The notes below the pieces were generated by a model, which saw only the letters and a program-made list of their open reading frames with translations, ran no database searches and was not told where the DNA came from. From Phytomonospora endophytica (lineage in GTDB: Bacteria > Actinomycetota > Actinomycetes > Mycobacteriales > Micromonosporaceae): DNA of 64,000 nt. The position numbers were made by a program, and so were the translations under genes. The stretch covers positions 200,307 to 264,306 of the forward strand of contig NZ_JACHGT010000004.1 in the NCBI RefSeq assembly GCF_014202425.1. The letters run 5' to 3'. Position 1 is the first letter of the stretch, and every line of letters begins with the position of its first letter. Below are positions 27,414 to 36,668 of this stretch, one piece after another.

Positions 27414-30400
27414 CTAGCTGACGGTGAAGGTCACGTCGTCGACCACGAAGCTGGTCTGCAGCGACGCGTCCTCGGCACCCTTCAGCGTGATGGTCACCGA
27501 CTGGCCCGCGTAGGAGCCGAGCGGCAACGTCACCTGGACGTAGCCGGAGGCGGCGTCCACGTTGGACAGGGTCTTGACGACCGTGCCACCGACGGTGACG
27601 GTGAAGCGGTCGTAGACGACCGACTCGGTCTCGTCGGTGTCGATGTGGATCCACAGCGACAGCGAGGAGGTGGTGCAGCCCGCCGGGACCGCCACCGACT
27701 GGTTGATGGTGTCGGTCGCGGTGTAGCCGTAGCCGCCGAGGTAGGCCGAGCGCGTTCCGCCGTGCGCCGGCTGTCCGTAGGAGCTCCAGTTGCCGATGGC
27801 GCCGGTGCTGCCGGTCCACGGCGTGGTGCCCGACTCGAAGCCGCCGTTGACGACCTTGTTGCCGCCGTTGGAGCAGCCGCCGGTCCCGTTGACGGTCAGC
27901 GAGTACGTCGTGCTGTGCGACACGGCGCCGTTACCGGTGATGGTCACCGAGTACGGCCCGGAGGCGGTTCCGGCCGCGACGGAGATCGTCGCGGTGGAGC
28001 TGCCGCCGGAGGTGACCGACGCCGGGTTGAACGACACGGTGATGCCCGAGGGCGCGCTGTAGGTCAGGTTGACCGTCTGCGCCGAACCACTGGTCGTGGC
28101 GGTGCTGACGGTCGTCGTGACCGACGCACCGGCGTTGGCCGAGCCGGAGCCCGGGTTCACGCCGATCGAGAAGTCGTTCGGGGGCGGGGTGTCGGTGACC
28201 GCGGCCTTCCAGATGGAGTAGGCGATGCCGTCCGACGCCCGGTCGAGCAGCGTGCTGTTGATGTTGCTCGGGTAGGAGTCGCAGGACGAGTGGTAGCAGG
28301 GGTCGAAGGCCGCGTTGGCCGTGCCGCCCCACTTCTGCGCCTGCGCCGAGGTCTTGCGGGCGCTGGCACCGGCGGCGTAACCGCTGGTGGGGATGCCCGC
28401 CTGCTCGAAGGAGTAGTCGTCGGAGCGGCCGGCGCCCTCGGTGTTCTCCTCGGGTGCGAGGCCGAGCGTCGTCCAGTACTCCTTCAGGTAGGTCGCGGTG
28501 GCGCTGTTGACGTGGTTGATGAAGTACCCGCCGTTGGTCGAGCCGATCATGTCGAAGTTCAGGTACGACTTGATCTTCGCGCGCTCGGTCGCGCCGATGG
28601 CGTTGACGTAGTAGTCGGAGCCGTTGAGGCCCTGCTCCTCGTCGGTCCACCAGGCGAAGCGGATCCGCTTCGACAGGGTCGGGTTCTTCTGGGCCAGGGT
28701 CAGCGCGACCTCAAGGAGGGCGGCCGAACCGGAGCCGTTGTCGTTGATGCCGGGACCGGCCGAGACGCCGTCGAGGTGCGCGCCGAGCATGTACACGTTG
28801 TTGGCGTCACCCTGGGGCCATTCGGCGATCAGGTTGTTCGACGGGTAGGTGCAGCTTCCGCTCGGGCAGGCCTGCTCGGACACGGTGTATCCGGCCGCCT
28901 GGAGCTTCTGCTTGATGTAGGCCACCGACTGGGTGTAACCGGCGCTGCCCGCGCGGCGGTTGCCGCCGTTGTTGGACGCGATGGTCTGCAGCTGCTGGAG
29001 GTGGGCCTTGACGTTGTCGACGCTGATGTCCGGCGGTCCGCCGGGGTTGGTGCCGCCGATCGTCAGGTTGTAGGTGACCGAGTGGGTCGTCGCGCCGGTA
29101 CCGGTGACCGTGATGGTCCTGGTGCCCGACGAGCCCGCGGCGACGGAGATGTTCAGCGTCGCCGAACCGCCGGCGGTGACCGAGGTCGGGTTGACGCTGG
29201 CGGTGACGCCGGTGCCGCCCGCGACGGTCGCGGACAGGTTGACCGTCATCGGGGTGCCGATGGCGGTGGTGGTGATCGAGCTGGAGCCGGTCGCGCCGGC
29301 GTTGATGGTGCCGGAGGCCGGGTTCAGGGCGATGGAGAAGTCGTTGCCCGGGCTGGTGCAGGTCGGGTCGGCGGTCTGCGCCGGAACCGTGATGGCGTCC
29401 CACGCGGCCTTCGTCTTGTTGAACAGGCCGCAGGTGGAGTCCAGGGTCTTGGCCGACTGGAGGGTGGCCGAGCGGTACTTCACGTAGGTCATGCCGGAGG
29501 TCTTGAGCAGCATGCCGCCGTAGAAGATCTTGCCCGCGGTCTGGATGCCGACGCCGGTCAGCGTGGTGCTGTTGCAGGTCGGGCTGTTGGGCTTGCCGCC
29601 ACCGGGCGCGGTGCCCTCGGCGAGCAGGTAGAACCAGTGGTTGAAGGGCCCGGCCGCCTTGTGCGTCTCCATGCCGGGAACGGCCGAGGAGTAGCAGTTC
29701 GGGTCGTTGTTGACCAGCGAGGGCTGGTACATGTTCCGGATCGGGCCGGTGCCGACGAGGTTGATCTCCTCGCCGACCAGGTAGTCGGGCGGGTCGTAGG
29801 CGGCGGCCTGGTTGGCGAAGTGCTCGGTCAGGGCGCCGAAGATGTCGCCGGTCGCCTCGCCGAGACCGGCCTGCTGGCCGGCGCCGCCGGGCGTGAACTG
29901 GTCGATGCCGTGGCCGTACTCGTGGCCGATGACGTCCATGGACGAGATCCACTCACCGGCGGAGTTCTTGCCGATGGTGACGCCGGAGCCGTCCCAGTAG
30001 GCGTTCTGCTCGTTGAGGCCGACCTCGACGGGCCAGGAGCCGTTGTTGCCGTTGTGGCCGGTGCGTCCGAGCCATTGGCTGAGCATGTTCCACTCGGTCT
30101 GCGCCCCGTACAGTGCGTCGACGCAGCCGGTCTCGGTGGAGGTGCCGACGCCGTTGCCCCAGTTGTCGTCGGGGCCGGAGTAGACGCTTCCGTTGTAGGG
30201 CGCGCAGGACAGGCCCGAGCGGGTCGTGTCGCGCATGTAGTACGTGCTGCCGGACTGGCTGGTGGTGATCGTCAGCGGGTTCGGGCCGTTCCACTTGCCG
30301 GTGCCCGAGCCGTAGCGGACGTCTTCCCGCGTCGCCAGGATCTTGCCGGTGGCGGCGTCGACGTAGACCGCCTTGTGGCTGGGCGCGCCGTCCGCGCGAC

Positions 30401-30899
30401 CGCTGAGGACCGTCTCCCAGGCGAGCCTCGGCTTGTCGCTCTCGATGTGCACGACGAGCTGGCGCGAGTCGACCGAGTCCACCTTGGACAGTTCGCCCCT
30501 GGCGGTCTTCTCGGCCTTGGCGCCGGTGATCTTCGCGGTGGTCGTCACGTCGATGGACGCGCTCGACGCGGTGTTGGTCTCCAGCACACGGCCTTCGCCG
30601 TCGGCGAGCACGACCGCGTCACCGCCGACCACGGGCAGGCCGCGGTAGGTGCGCTCGTAGCTGACCGAGTAGAGGTTGTCGACCCAGGGCACGACCTGCT
30701 GCCGGTCGTACTGCTCGAAGTTTCCGCGGGTCAGTTCGTCCAGCCCGCTCGTGACGGCCCGGTCGGCGGCCGCGACCGCGAGGGACAGCGGATCGGCGGT
30801 GGCCGTTTCGGCTGCCATTGCTGGTGTGGCGGTCAGGGCGACCGTCATACCGGCGACGAGTGCCAGGGACGTCCCGGCCGTCACCATTTTCTTTAACAT
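27414..30899 (-). CDS. Secreted bifunctional protease: M4 endopeptidase fused to M28 aminopeptidase
   Basis: The 1161-residue protein has a Sec signal (residues 1-29, cleavage after AMA) and a propeptide with FTP/PepSY-like parts (about 30-195). A thermolysin-family M4 domain follows (about 200-515): Zn ligands in HEYGH 326-330, Glu348 in GEATGD, and His421 in GPFNHWFY. An Ig-like repeat (520-615) leads to an M28 domain (625-900). Its residues His708, Asp720, Glu754, Glu755, Asp783, Tyr869 and His870 have exactly the spacing I recall for Streptomyces griseus aminopeptidase. A second Ig-like repeat (908-1003) and a C-terminal beta-sandwich complete it. One chain could cut proteins internally and trim the peptides. 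GGAGG-like GGAGCC precedes the ATG. Confidence 0.93.
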   Translation of the reverse strand: MLKKMVTAGTSLALVAGMTVALTATPAMAAETATADPLSLAVAAADRAVTSGLDELTRGNFEQYDRQQVVPWVDNLYSVSYERTYRGLPVVGGDAVVLADGEGRVLETNTASSASIDVTTTAKITGAKAEKTARGELSKVDSVDSRQLVVHIESDKPRLAWETVLSGRADGAPSHKAVYVDAATGKILATREDVRYGSGTGKWNGPNPLTITTSQSGSTYYMRDTTRSGLSCAPYNGSVYSGPDDNWGNGVGTSTETGCVDALYGAQTEWNMLSQWLGRTGHNGNNGSWPVEVGLNEQNAYWDGSGVTIGKNSAGEWISSMDVIGHEYGHGIDQFTPGGAGQQAGLGEATGDIFGALTEHFANQAAAYDPPDYLVGEEINLVGTGPIRNMYQPSLVNNDPNCYSSAVPGMETHKAAGPFNHWFYLLAEGTAPGGGKPNSPTCNSTTLTGVGIQTAGKIFYGGMLLKTSGMTYVKYRSATLQSAKTLDSTCGLFNKTKAAWDAITVPAQTADPTCTSPGNDFSIALNPASGTINAGATGSSSITTTAIGTPMTVNLSATVAGGTGVTASVNPTSVTAGGSATLNISVAAGSSGTRTITVTGTGATTHSVTYNLTIGGTNPGGPPDISVDNVKAHLQQLQTIASNNGGNRRAGSAGYTQSVAYIKQKLQAAGYTVSEQACPSGSCTYPSNNLIAEWPQGDANNVYMLGAHLDGVSAGPGINDNGSGSAALLEVALTLAQKNPTLSKRIRFAWWTDEEQGLNGSDYYVNAIGATERAKIKSYLNFDMIGSTNGGYFINHVNSATATYLKEYWTTLGLAPEENTEGAGRSDDYSFEQAGIPTSGYAAGASARKTSAQAQKWGGTANAAFDPCYHSSCDSYPSNINSTLLDRASDGIAYSIWKAAVTDTPPPNDFSIGVNPGSGSANAGASVTTTVSTATTSGSAQTVNLTYSAPSGITVSFNPASVTSGGSSTATISVAAGTASGPYSVTITGNGAVSHSTTYSLTVNGTGGCSNGGNKVVNGGFESGTTPWTGSTGAIGNWSSYGQPAHGGTRSAYLGGYGYTATDTINQSVAVPAGCTTSSLSLWIHIDTDETESVVYDRFTVTVGGTVVKTLSNVDAASGYVQVTLPLGSYAGQSVTITLKGAEDASLQTSFVVDDVTFTVS

Positions 30900-31118
30900 A
30901 GGGGGCTCCTTTGATGACGCCGCTGTTGCGGCGCTCGAAAGCCAACCAGAAAATCCGATCTCCGTGTGCGCCGGTTATTCAGTGGGACGCGAGGGCTTGC
31001 CTACGTGCGCTCGCATGAATCGGCGCGGCCCGATGGTGAAGGGCGAGGTCAAGCGATCTTTGAAAATGAATGTCGCCGCCGCAAAACGTATTGAAGACAG
31101 TGCTGTCACTGAATAAGT

Positions 31119-31146
31119 GGCCCGTCCGCGGCTGTGCGGACGGGCC
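31119..31146 (-). terminator. Hairpin terminator downstream of the subtilase gene
   Basis: GGCCCGTCCGC at 31119-31129 pairs perfectly with 31136-31146 across a six-base loop, 49 bp beyond the subtilase stop. The rest of 30900-31194 shows no gene. It is AT-richer than its surroundings and must hold the promoter of the M4-M28 gene. Confidence 0.8.
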
Positions 31147-31194
31147 GTCGATCACGTAATGGCGCGATGTCGCACTTTCCGGTGCGACGCGTGC

Positions 31195-33690
31195 TCACCG
31201 GCTGAGGGTGACCTCCGGCGAGGTCCAGGTCTCCGGGCGTCCGGTGGCGAGGATCTTGTCGAAGACGAGACGGATCCGGTAGACGCCGTTCGGCGCGGCC
31301 GTTCCGTCGGCCAGGGTCGTGTCCCAGCCGTAGAAGTCCACGCCCGTTCCGGCGCCGGAGTTTCGCACCAGCCAGGTTTCACGAAGTGGTGTGGCGATAA
31401 CGTTTCCGCTCGCGTCGAGGATCTCCATGCGCAGTTCCCGCAGGGTCGGGAAACCGTGCGAGAGCATCACCCACGCGCCCGCCGCGGGGTCGGTGACGGT
31501 GAGCGCCTCGTTCTTCCCGAAGCTGAAATACGCCGGGCGAAGCGCGGGATTGTCCAATGTGGAGTTCACATCGGTGAAGGTCGGGTTGATCGCCGAGACC
31601 CTGTGCCAGTCCCCGGCGATGCCCAGGTAGGACACGCGCACCGGCTGTCCCTTGTGGTGCTGTTTCGGCGTGAACGTCACCCAGCCGCCGAAGACGGTGC
31701 CGTCGGCGGCCTTCTTCGGCTGCCGGACGGTGATCGTCACCTTCACCGACTTGCGCGGCGGGACGGCCACCTTGTCCCGGGAGACCTCGACGCGCGCGTC
31801 GGCCTCGACGGTCAGGTACTCCGCGGTGTAGGGCGGAGCGGCACCGAGACCGTCCTGAGTGGACACCCGATAGGTCACGGCGTGGCGGGAGGTGTTGGTC
31901 AGCGTCACCGTCCGGGACACCGCCCTGCCCTCCAGCTCCCCGAGTGGGAGCTTCGCGGGAGTCACGACGGTCGTCGCCGCCAGCGCCGCCGGCAGGTCGA
32001 TGAGCCCGGCGCCCTGCTGCGCGACCTGGTGCAGGCCGCCGTCGGGATCGCCGCTGAGGCGGGTCGGCTTTGCCGTCGACTGGAGCAGGTCGCGGACCCG
32101 CGTCGAGCTCATGGTGCCGCGCTCGCCGAAGATGACGGCGACGGCCCCGGCCACGTGCGGGCCGGCCATCGAGGTCCCCGACTTGACGCCGTAGTAGCCG
32201 TCGCCGGGAGGCAGGGCGGAGAAGACGTAGCCGCCGGGCGCGACCAGGTCGGGCTTGTAGTCGAGTTCGTGGCTCGGGCCCCAGGAACTGGAGGCGTCGG
32301 GAAGACCCTTGAACTCGTCCTTGACGTCGAGGCCCCAGTAGGAGCCCCAGGTCGCGGTGGCCCCGGTGCCCGCGGCCAGGTCGGCGCGGATCGCGCGGGC
32401 CTGGTTCTGCGTGATCGCCACGGCCGGGATCGTTCCGGCCACGCCCCAGAAGTCGGCGGTGGGGATCGCGTCGGGTTCGGCCCACTCGGAGTCGTCGAAG
32501 TAGAGGACGCCCGCAGCGCCGCCGGCGGTCGCGTTGGCGACCATGTTCGTCGGGGTGCACGGGTAGAAGCCGGAGGTGGACAGCACCCACCTGCCCGCGA
32601 AGGAGCCGGGGGCGGCGGGTGCGCAGACCTGCCCGCCGTCCACGATGGACACCGTGCCCGCCGACGGCGCCGCCGGGCCGGTGCTGAACGTGTTGAACGG
32701 GACCTTCGTGCCGTCGCCGGTGGTGAAGGCCAGGTAGGAGTACTGCGTCGAGTAGACGCTGCCGACGGTGATCGCGTTCTTGGCGATGCCGGGGCTCCCC
32801 GGCTTGAACGGCCCGGCGAAGCCGTTGCCGATCGCGACGACCGGGACCACGCCGTGGGCGGCCACCGCGTCGAGGGCCATGGGCAGCAGGGCGTCCTGCC
32901 GCACCTCGAACTGGGACTGGCCGAGGCTGAGATTGACCACGTCGACACCGTCCTCGACGGCCCGTTCCAGGGCCTCCAGGATCACGTCGTCGGTGGTCGG
33001 GCGCGAGTCGCCGAAGACCCGGTAGGCGTGGATCGTCGCGTCGGGGGCCACGCCGACGAGGTCGGCGCCGTTCCCGGCGACGATGCCGGCGACGTGCGTG
33101 CCGTGGCCCGAGGCGAGGCTGGGGGAGTCGTAGGGGTCGGCGTCACCGTCGACGACGTCGTAGCCGCCGGTCACCTTGGCGTTGGGGAAACCACCGCCGC
33201 CGAGGGCGGGATGGTCGTAGGCGACGCCGGAGTCGATGATCCCGACGGTGATCCCCGCGCCGGTCGCGCCGTCCCGGTGCGCCTCGGGCACGCCGGTCAG
33301 GTCGGTGACCGTGACGTTCTCGCGGGTCGTCGCGGCGTCCTTCGGCAGCGGGGGAAGGGTGTCGGCGGTCGGCACGGCGTAGGTGTTGACCGGGTGGACG
33401 GCCGCGACGCCCGGCAGCGAGGCGAGTTCGTCGGCGCGGGAGGCGTCGACGCTCACGGCCATGCCGGAGAAGAGGGTGTCGTATCGGCGGACCTCCTCGA
33501 CGTACAGGCCGCGCAGGGCGGCGGTGGTGTCGAGGGCGGTGGCGGCGCGGGCGGTGTCGGAGAACTCGACGATGCGCAGGACGGTCGAGGCGGGCTCGGT
33601 GAGGGCGGGTGGACTCGCGTGGGCGGCGAGGGGCGCGGTCACGGCGGCGAGCGCGATGACCAGGACCCCCGCTCTGATGGCGGGGCGGAT
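31195..33690 (-). CDS. Secreted S8 subtilase with PA insert, apparently starting at AUC
   Basis: Counting from the proposed AUC, the protein has 831 residues: signal peptide to about residue 25, I9-like propeptide, then the S8 catalytic domain with Asp153 (GIIDSGV), His196 (SGHGTHVAG) and Ser507 (GTSMAGPHVAG). A protease-associated insert lies near 355-400 (ANATAGGAAGVLYFDD) and beta-sandwich domains fill the C-terminus. The first ATG/GTG/TTG is a GTG at 33642, but that starts in the middle of the hydrophobic core. The AUC at 33690 gives a normal signal (MRPAIRAGVLVIALAAV) and has GGAGG exactly five bases upstream. The preceding regulator stops 14 bp away, so the two are probably one operon. 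Confidence 0.88.
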   Translation of the reverse strand: MRPAIRAGVLVIALAAVTAPLAAHASPPALTEPASTVLRIVEFSDTARAATALDTTAALRGLYVEEVRRYDTLFSGMAVSVDASRADELASLPGVAAVHPVNTYAVPTADTLPPLPKDAATTRENVTVTDLTGVPEAHRDGATGAGITVGIIDSGVAYDHPALGGGGFPNAKVTGGYDVVDGDADPYDSPSLASGHGTHVAGIVAGNGADLVGVAPDATIHAYRVFGDSRPTTDDVILEALERAVEDGVDVVNLSLGQSQFEVRQDALLPMALDAVAAHGVVPVVAIGNGFAGPFKPGSPGIAKNAITVGSVYSTQYSYLAFTTGDGTKVPFNTFSTGPAAPSAGTVSIVDGGQVCAPAAPGSFAGRWVLSTSGFYPCTPTNMVANATAGGAAGVLYFDDSEWAEPDAIPTADFWGVAGTIPAVAITQNQARAIRADLAAGTGATATWGSYWGLDVKDEFKGLPDASSSWGPSHELDYKPDLVAPGGYVFSALPPGDGYYGVKSGTSMAGPHVAGAVAVIFGERGTMSSTRVRDLLQSTAKPTRLSGDPDGGLHQVAQQGAGLIDLPAALAATTVVTPAKLPLGELEGRAVSRTVTLTNTSRHAVTYRVSTQDGLGAAPPYTAEYLTVEADARVEVSRDKVAVPPRKSVKVTITVRQPKKAADGTVFGGWVTFTPKQHHKGQPVRVSYLGIAGDWHRVSAINPTFTDVNSTLDNPALRPAYFSFGKNEALTVTDPAAGAWVMLSHGFPTLRELRMEILDASGNVIATPLRETWLVRNSGAGTGVDFYGWDTTLADGTAAPNGVYRIRLVFDKILATGRPETWTSPEVTLSR

Positions 33691-33704
33691 GATGTCCTCC
33701 GGGG

Positions 33705-34214
33705 CTATGGGGTGGGGAAGACGGTCAGGGCGATGGCGTAGCGGCGGCCCTCGGGACCGGCGTCGGGCAGGTCCTCGGGGTCGGCGACGTGCTTGAGCAC
33801 CTCGCGCAGGGCCTCGACCTGGGCCTCGGTGAGGCGGACGTGCCGGACGCCGAGGAAGGCCGGCGCCTCGGTCGCGGTCGCCATCTCGTCGGCGACGGCC
33901 CGGATGATCCCGGCGGCGCCGCCGGGGATCGAGTCGACCGTCTCGCGGGGGATGTGGATGCGCCGGGTGGCGCGGGTGAAGTAGCGCTCGGTGCCGCCGC
34001 GCACGGTGTTGGTGCGGGAGACGACGACGAGCCCGGCCTGCTCCAGGACCTTCAGGTGGTGCGCGATGTTGCCCTTGAGGGTGTCGAGGTGGGCGGCGAG
34101 CTGGCTGATCGTCGCCTCGTCGAGTTCGTCGAGGGTGAACAGGAGGCGCTGGCGCAAGGGGTGGGCCAGGGCCTTGTACTGCGCGGCTGAGGCGGTGAGC
34201 TCGGGTTCGGGCAC
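33705..34214 (-). CDS. ArsR-like winged-helix regulator upstream of the subtilase
   Basis: This protein of about 169 residues has a winged helix (QYKALAHPLRQRLLFTLDEL, then ATISQLAAHLDTLKGNIAHHLKVLEQAGLV). A wing containing RGGTERYF and a C-terminal helical part follow. The start is uncertain: GTG at 34214 is preferred because the presumed operator occupies 34224-34250, but a TTG at 34250 is possible. Neither has a clear ribosome site, so a leaderless transcript is plausible. The downstream subtilase begins 14 bp after its stop, suggesting that the regulator controls protease expression and itself. Confidence 0.82.
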   Translation of the reverse strand: MPEPELTASAAQYKALAHPLRQRLLFTLDELDEATISQLAAHLDTLKGNIAHHLKVLEQAGLVVVSRTNTVRGGTERYFTRATRRIHIPRETVDSIPGGAAGIIRAVADEMATATEAPAFLGVRHVRLTEAQVEALREVLKHVADPEDLPDAGPEGRRYAIALTVFPTP

Positions 34215-34223
34215 GCGGTAAGT

Positions 34224-34250
34224 GTCAATGATCTTTGACTCTTTTGTCAA
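34224..34250. promoter_or_regulatory. Three alternating half-sites, probable operator of the ArsR-like regulator
   Basis: GTCAA (34224-34228), TTGAC (34235-34239) and GTCAA (34246-34250) are each separated by six bases, so half-site starts are 11 bp apart. They form two overlapping inverted repeats. The array lies between the divergent regulator and DoxX genes and overlaps a TTGACA element, so it could serve both directions. Confidence 0.55.
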
Positions 34251-34341
34251 TGCGTGACGCCGGTCACTTCCGGTCACAGCTTCCCGTCGCGCCGGGTCGA
34301 GGGGGTGAACAACGAAAAAGCATCCCCTCAAGGAGTTCGAC

Positions 34342-34701
34342 ATGAACGTCGCGTACAACATCGTCACCGTCGCCGCCGCGCTCTGGGTCGCCTTCTCGGC
34401 CTTCTCGATGTACAAGAAGGCGCCGTGGGTCGTCGAGCCGCTCGCCGACTACGGTGTCCCCGCCTCCTGGTGGCCCTGGCTCGCGACCGCGAAGGCGGCC
34501 GGCACGCTCGGGCTGATCGCCGGGCTGTTCTTCTGGCCGCTCGGCCTCGCCGCCGCGATCGGCCTGGTGCTGTACTTCCTCGGCGCGATCGTGACGATCG
34601 TGCGGGCGAAGGCCTACGGGCACATCGCGTACCCGATGCTCTACCTGGTTCCGGTGATCGTGGCGGTCGGGCTCGGGCTCGGCGCGGGCGCCATCGGTTA
34701 G
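34342..34701 (+). CDS. DoxX-family small membrane protein
   Basis: This 119-residue protein has four predicted helices and the DoxX-like pattern WVAFSAFSMYKK, then LADYGVPASWWPWLATAKAAGTLGLIAGLF. DoxX-like proteins are short four-helix membrane proteins linked to redox or membrane stress; the role of this one is unknown. AAGGAG stands nine bases upstream of the ATG. It is divergent from the ArsR-like regulator and may share its operator. Confidence 0.8.
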   Translation: MNVAYNIVTVAAALWVAFSAFSMYKKAPWVVEPLADYGVPASWWPWLATAKAAGTLGLIAGLFFWPLGLAAAIGLVLYFLGAIVTIVRAKAYGHIAYPMLYLVPVIVAVGLGLGAGAIG

Positions 34702-34715
34702 CAGCGACATCGACC

Positions 34716-34736
34716 GCCCCCTCCGATGGAGGGGGC
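34716..34736. terminator. Hairpin terminator after the DoxX gene
   Basis: GCCCCCTCC at 34716-34724 pairs with 34728-34736 around a GAT loop, 15 bp after the DoxX stop. A convergent membrane gene ends at 34821. Confidence 0.75.
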
Positions 34737-34820
34737 ATAGTCGTGTCAGGGGGCCGAGATCCGGAAGTCCCGGCCCGCCGCCCCCACCACCGGTCTCACC
34801 CGCGAGCAGATCCGACCACC

Positions 34821-35363
34821 TCAGACCCCCTGCCCCGTCTTCGCCCTCCGCGCCGCCTTCGCCTCCTCCGCCTGCGCGGCCTTCACCCGGCGCCCGTGCG
34901 GCGTCATCCCCCAGGGCTTGAGGATCGACAGCGCGAGCATGAACACGTAGGCGCTCGACGCCACGGTCGGGACCACGATCAGGTTCACGTCGATCACCGG
35001 CTGTCCGGCCATCGCCAGTTCGGCGTTCTCGCTCAGCCCGGGAGCCAGCGAGAACAGGACCAGGCCGACCGTGATCAGCGTCAGCACGAACTTCCAGGCC
35101 ACCCACTTGTAGCGGATCAGCCCCCACGGTGTCCCGAGCGACAGCACGACCCCGCTGATCAGCGTCGCCAGCGACACCGGAACCAGGACATAGTCGCCGA
35201 ACACGTCCATCGCGCGGTAGGCGAAGGTCGCGACGTCGGGCGAGCCGGACGTGTAGGCCTTGATCCCGAGCGCGAGCAGCCCGGCGGTCAGGCCGAGCCA
35301 GACGGATGAGGCGACGGAGTGGACGACGACGACGAAACGGCGGGTCTTTCGCGAGAGCTGCAT
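34821..35363 (-). CDS. Four-helix integral membrane protein (DUF2269-like)
   Basis: This 180-residue protein starts QLSRKTRRFVVVVHSVASSVWLG after the ATG. It has membrane segments at roughly residues 10-33, 55-78, 88-110 and 130-152 and a Lys/Ala-rich cytoplasmic tail. The HSVASSVWLG segment and the layout resemble the DUF2269 group of predicted membrane proteins, whose function is unknown. The ATG at 35363 has GAGG nine bases upstream; a GTG six codons earlier is less likely. Confidence 0.75.
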   Translation of the reverse strand: MQLSRKTRRFVVVVHSVASSVWLGLTAGLLALGIKAYTSGSPDVATFAYRAMDVFGDYVLVPVSLATLISGVVLSLGTPWGLIRYKWVAWKFVLTLITVGLVLFSLAPGLSENAELAMAGQPVIDVNLIVVPTVASSAYVFMLALSILKPWGMTPHGRRVKAAQAEEAKAARRAKTGQGV

Positions 35364-35476
35364 GCCTTTCACCCTCGCCACATACCGCCGCCGGGTCGTC
35401 GCACGGCGGGAGTAACCGGGTCTACGACGTTTCGCCTACGGGACGGGCCGGGCGGCGTACGGGAGAGCCCTGGTGA

Positions 35477-36367
35477 TCAGCCGAGTCGCGCGAGGCCTTC
35501 GTTGGCGATGCGCTCGAAGACGGCGACGTCGGCGGCGAAGATCGAGTCGGGGACCGGCCAGTGCAGGATGATCTCGGTGACGCCGAGTTCGCGGTAGCGG
35601 CCGGCGTAGTCGACGAAGGCGTCGAGGGAGTCGAGGGGACGTTCGGGGCTCGACGACGAGTGCAGCAGGACCTTGTGCAGTTCGGCGACGTCGCGGCCGC
35701 GTTCCTCGCAGGCGTCGGCGAGGCGTGTCAGCTGCGACTCGACGGCGGCCTGCGCGGTCGCCACGGTGTCGTCGGCGGCGCCCTTCGGGTCGCCGTAGGT
35801 GATCCAGCCCTGGCCGTACTCGGCGGCCAGGCGCAGCCCGCGCGGGCCGGTCGCGGCGATGTGGAAGGGGACGCGCGGCCGCTGGACGCAGCCGGGGAGC
35901 ATGCGCGCGTCGACGGCGGAGTAGAAGCCGCCCTGGTAGGTCGTGGTGTCGCGGGTGAGGAGCGTGTCGGTCAGCGCGAGGAACTCGGCGAAGCGGTCGG
36001 CGCGTTCGCGCGGGGTCCATTCGCTCTGGCCGAGGACGGTGGCGTCGAAGCCGGTGCCGCCCGCGCCGATGCCGAGGGTGAGGCGGCCGCCGGAGACGTC
36101 GTCGAGGGTCATGAGGTCTTTGGCGAAGGTGACCGGGTGGCGGAAGTTCGGCGAGGCGACCATCGTGCCCAGCCGGATCCGCTCGGTGGCGGTGGCCGCG
36201 GCGGTGAGGGTCGGGATCGTGCCGAACCAGGGGCCGTCGACGAAGCTCCGCCAGGAGAGGTGGTCGTAGGTGTAGGCGGCGTGAAAGCCGAGCTCCTCGG
36301 CGCGGCGCCAGACCGCGCGGCCCTCGGTCCAGCGGTGGATCGGGAGGATGACGGTGCTGAGGCGCAT
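35477..36367 (-). CDS. LLM-class (luciferase-like) flavin or F420 oxidoreductase
   Basis: The 296-residue TIM-barrel enzyme has family hallmarks: LGFHAAYTYDHL near the start, RIRLGTMVASPNFRHPVTFAKDLMTLD, SGGRLTLGIGAGG, and IAATGPRGLRLAAEYGQGW. These place it in the luciferase-like monooxygenase class that uses FMN or F420. Actinobacteria have many F420-dependent members, so F420 is likely but unproven. The start at 36367 (MRLSTVILP) gives the family N-terminus. Confidence 0.88.
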   Translation of the reverse strand: MRLSTVILPIHRWTEGRAVWRRAEELGFHAAYTYDHLSWRSFVDGPWFGTIPTLTAAATATERIRLGTMVASPNFRHPVTFAKDLMTLDDVSGGRLTLGIGAGGTGFDATVLGQSEWTPRERADRFAEFLALTDTLLTRDTTTYQGGFYSAVDARMLPGCVQRPRVPFHIAATGPRGLRLAAEYGQGWITYGDPKGAADDTVATAQAAVESQLTRLADACEERGRDVAELHKVLLHSSSSPERPLDSLDAFVDYAGRYRELGVTEIILHWPVPDSIFAADVAVFERIANEGLARLG

Positions 36368-36447
36368 GATCACGACGATACGGAGCGCCCGGGGACCCGG
36401 ATGGGGGTTCCGCCCCCTCGGTGTGGCCCGGATCACATAGGGCTCAT

Positions 36448-36480
36448 GCGCCGAAAGGTATTGGCCGAAAGTACCGGCGC
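36448..36480. other. Imperfect hairpin in the divergent promoter region
   Basis: GCGCC (36448-36452) pairs with GGCGC (36476-36480) and GGTA (36457-36460) pairs with TACC (36472-36475), leaving a GAAA bulge and an 11-base loop. It lies in the 298-bp gap between the LLM gene and the wall-hydrolase gene. It could be a leader RNA structure, but I do not recognise a riboswitch class. Nothing else gene-like is seen in 36368-36646. Confidence 0.35.
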
Positions 36481-36646
36481 CGTCACTCGTACGTGGGAAC
36501 ACAAAGCAGTCGAGCCGTCACGCGACGGGCACTCGAAGGGGTGAAACACGTGAGGCCCGACATTCCCGACTCGCGGCCGACTAGCAGGACACATAGAGAA
36601 TCATCAATATCTGTGTCGCACTTCCTGTCCCTGTGACCTGCGTTTC

Positions 36647-36668
36647 CACCGCCTAGGTTGGGGCGGTG
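36647..36668 (+). promoter_or_regulatory. Hairpin enclosing the start codon of the wall-hydrolase gene
   Basis: CACCGCC at 36647-36653 is exactly complementary to GGCGGTG at 36662-36668, with an eight-base loop. The last three bases are the proposed GTG start. Folding would hide the start codon, suggesting translational control. An alternative is that the real start is elsewhere. Confidence 0.4.

Noticed and set aside
36448-36480. Known riboswitch (c-di-AMP or c-di-GMP type) before the wall hydrolase
   Set aside because: The hairpin is real, but the conserved core bases of those classes as I know them are not present.
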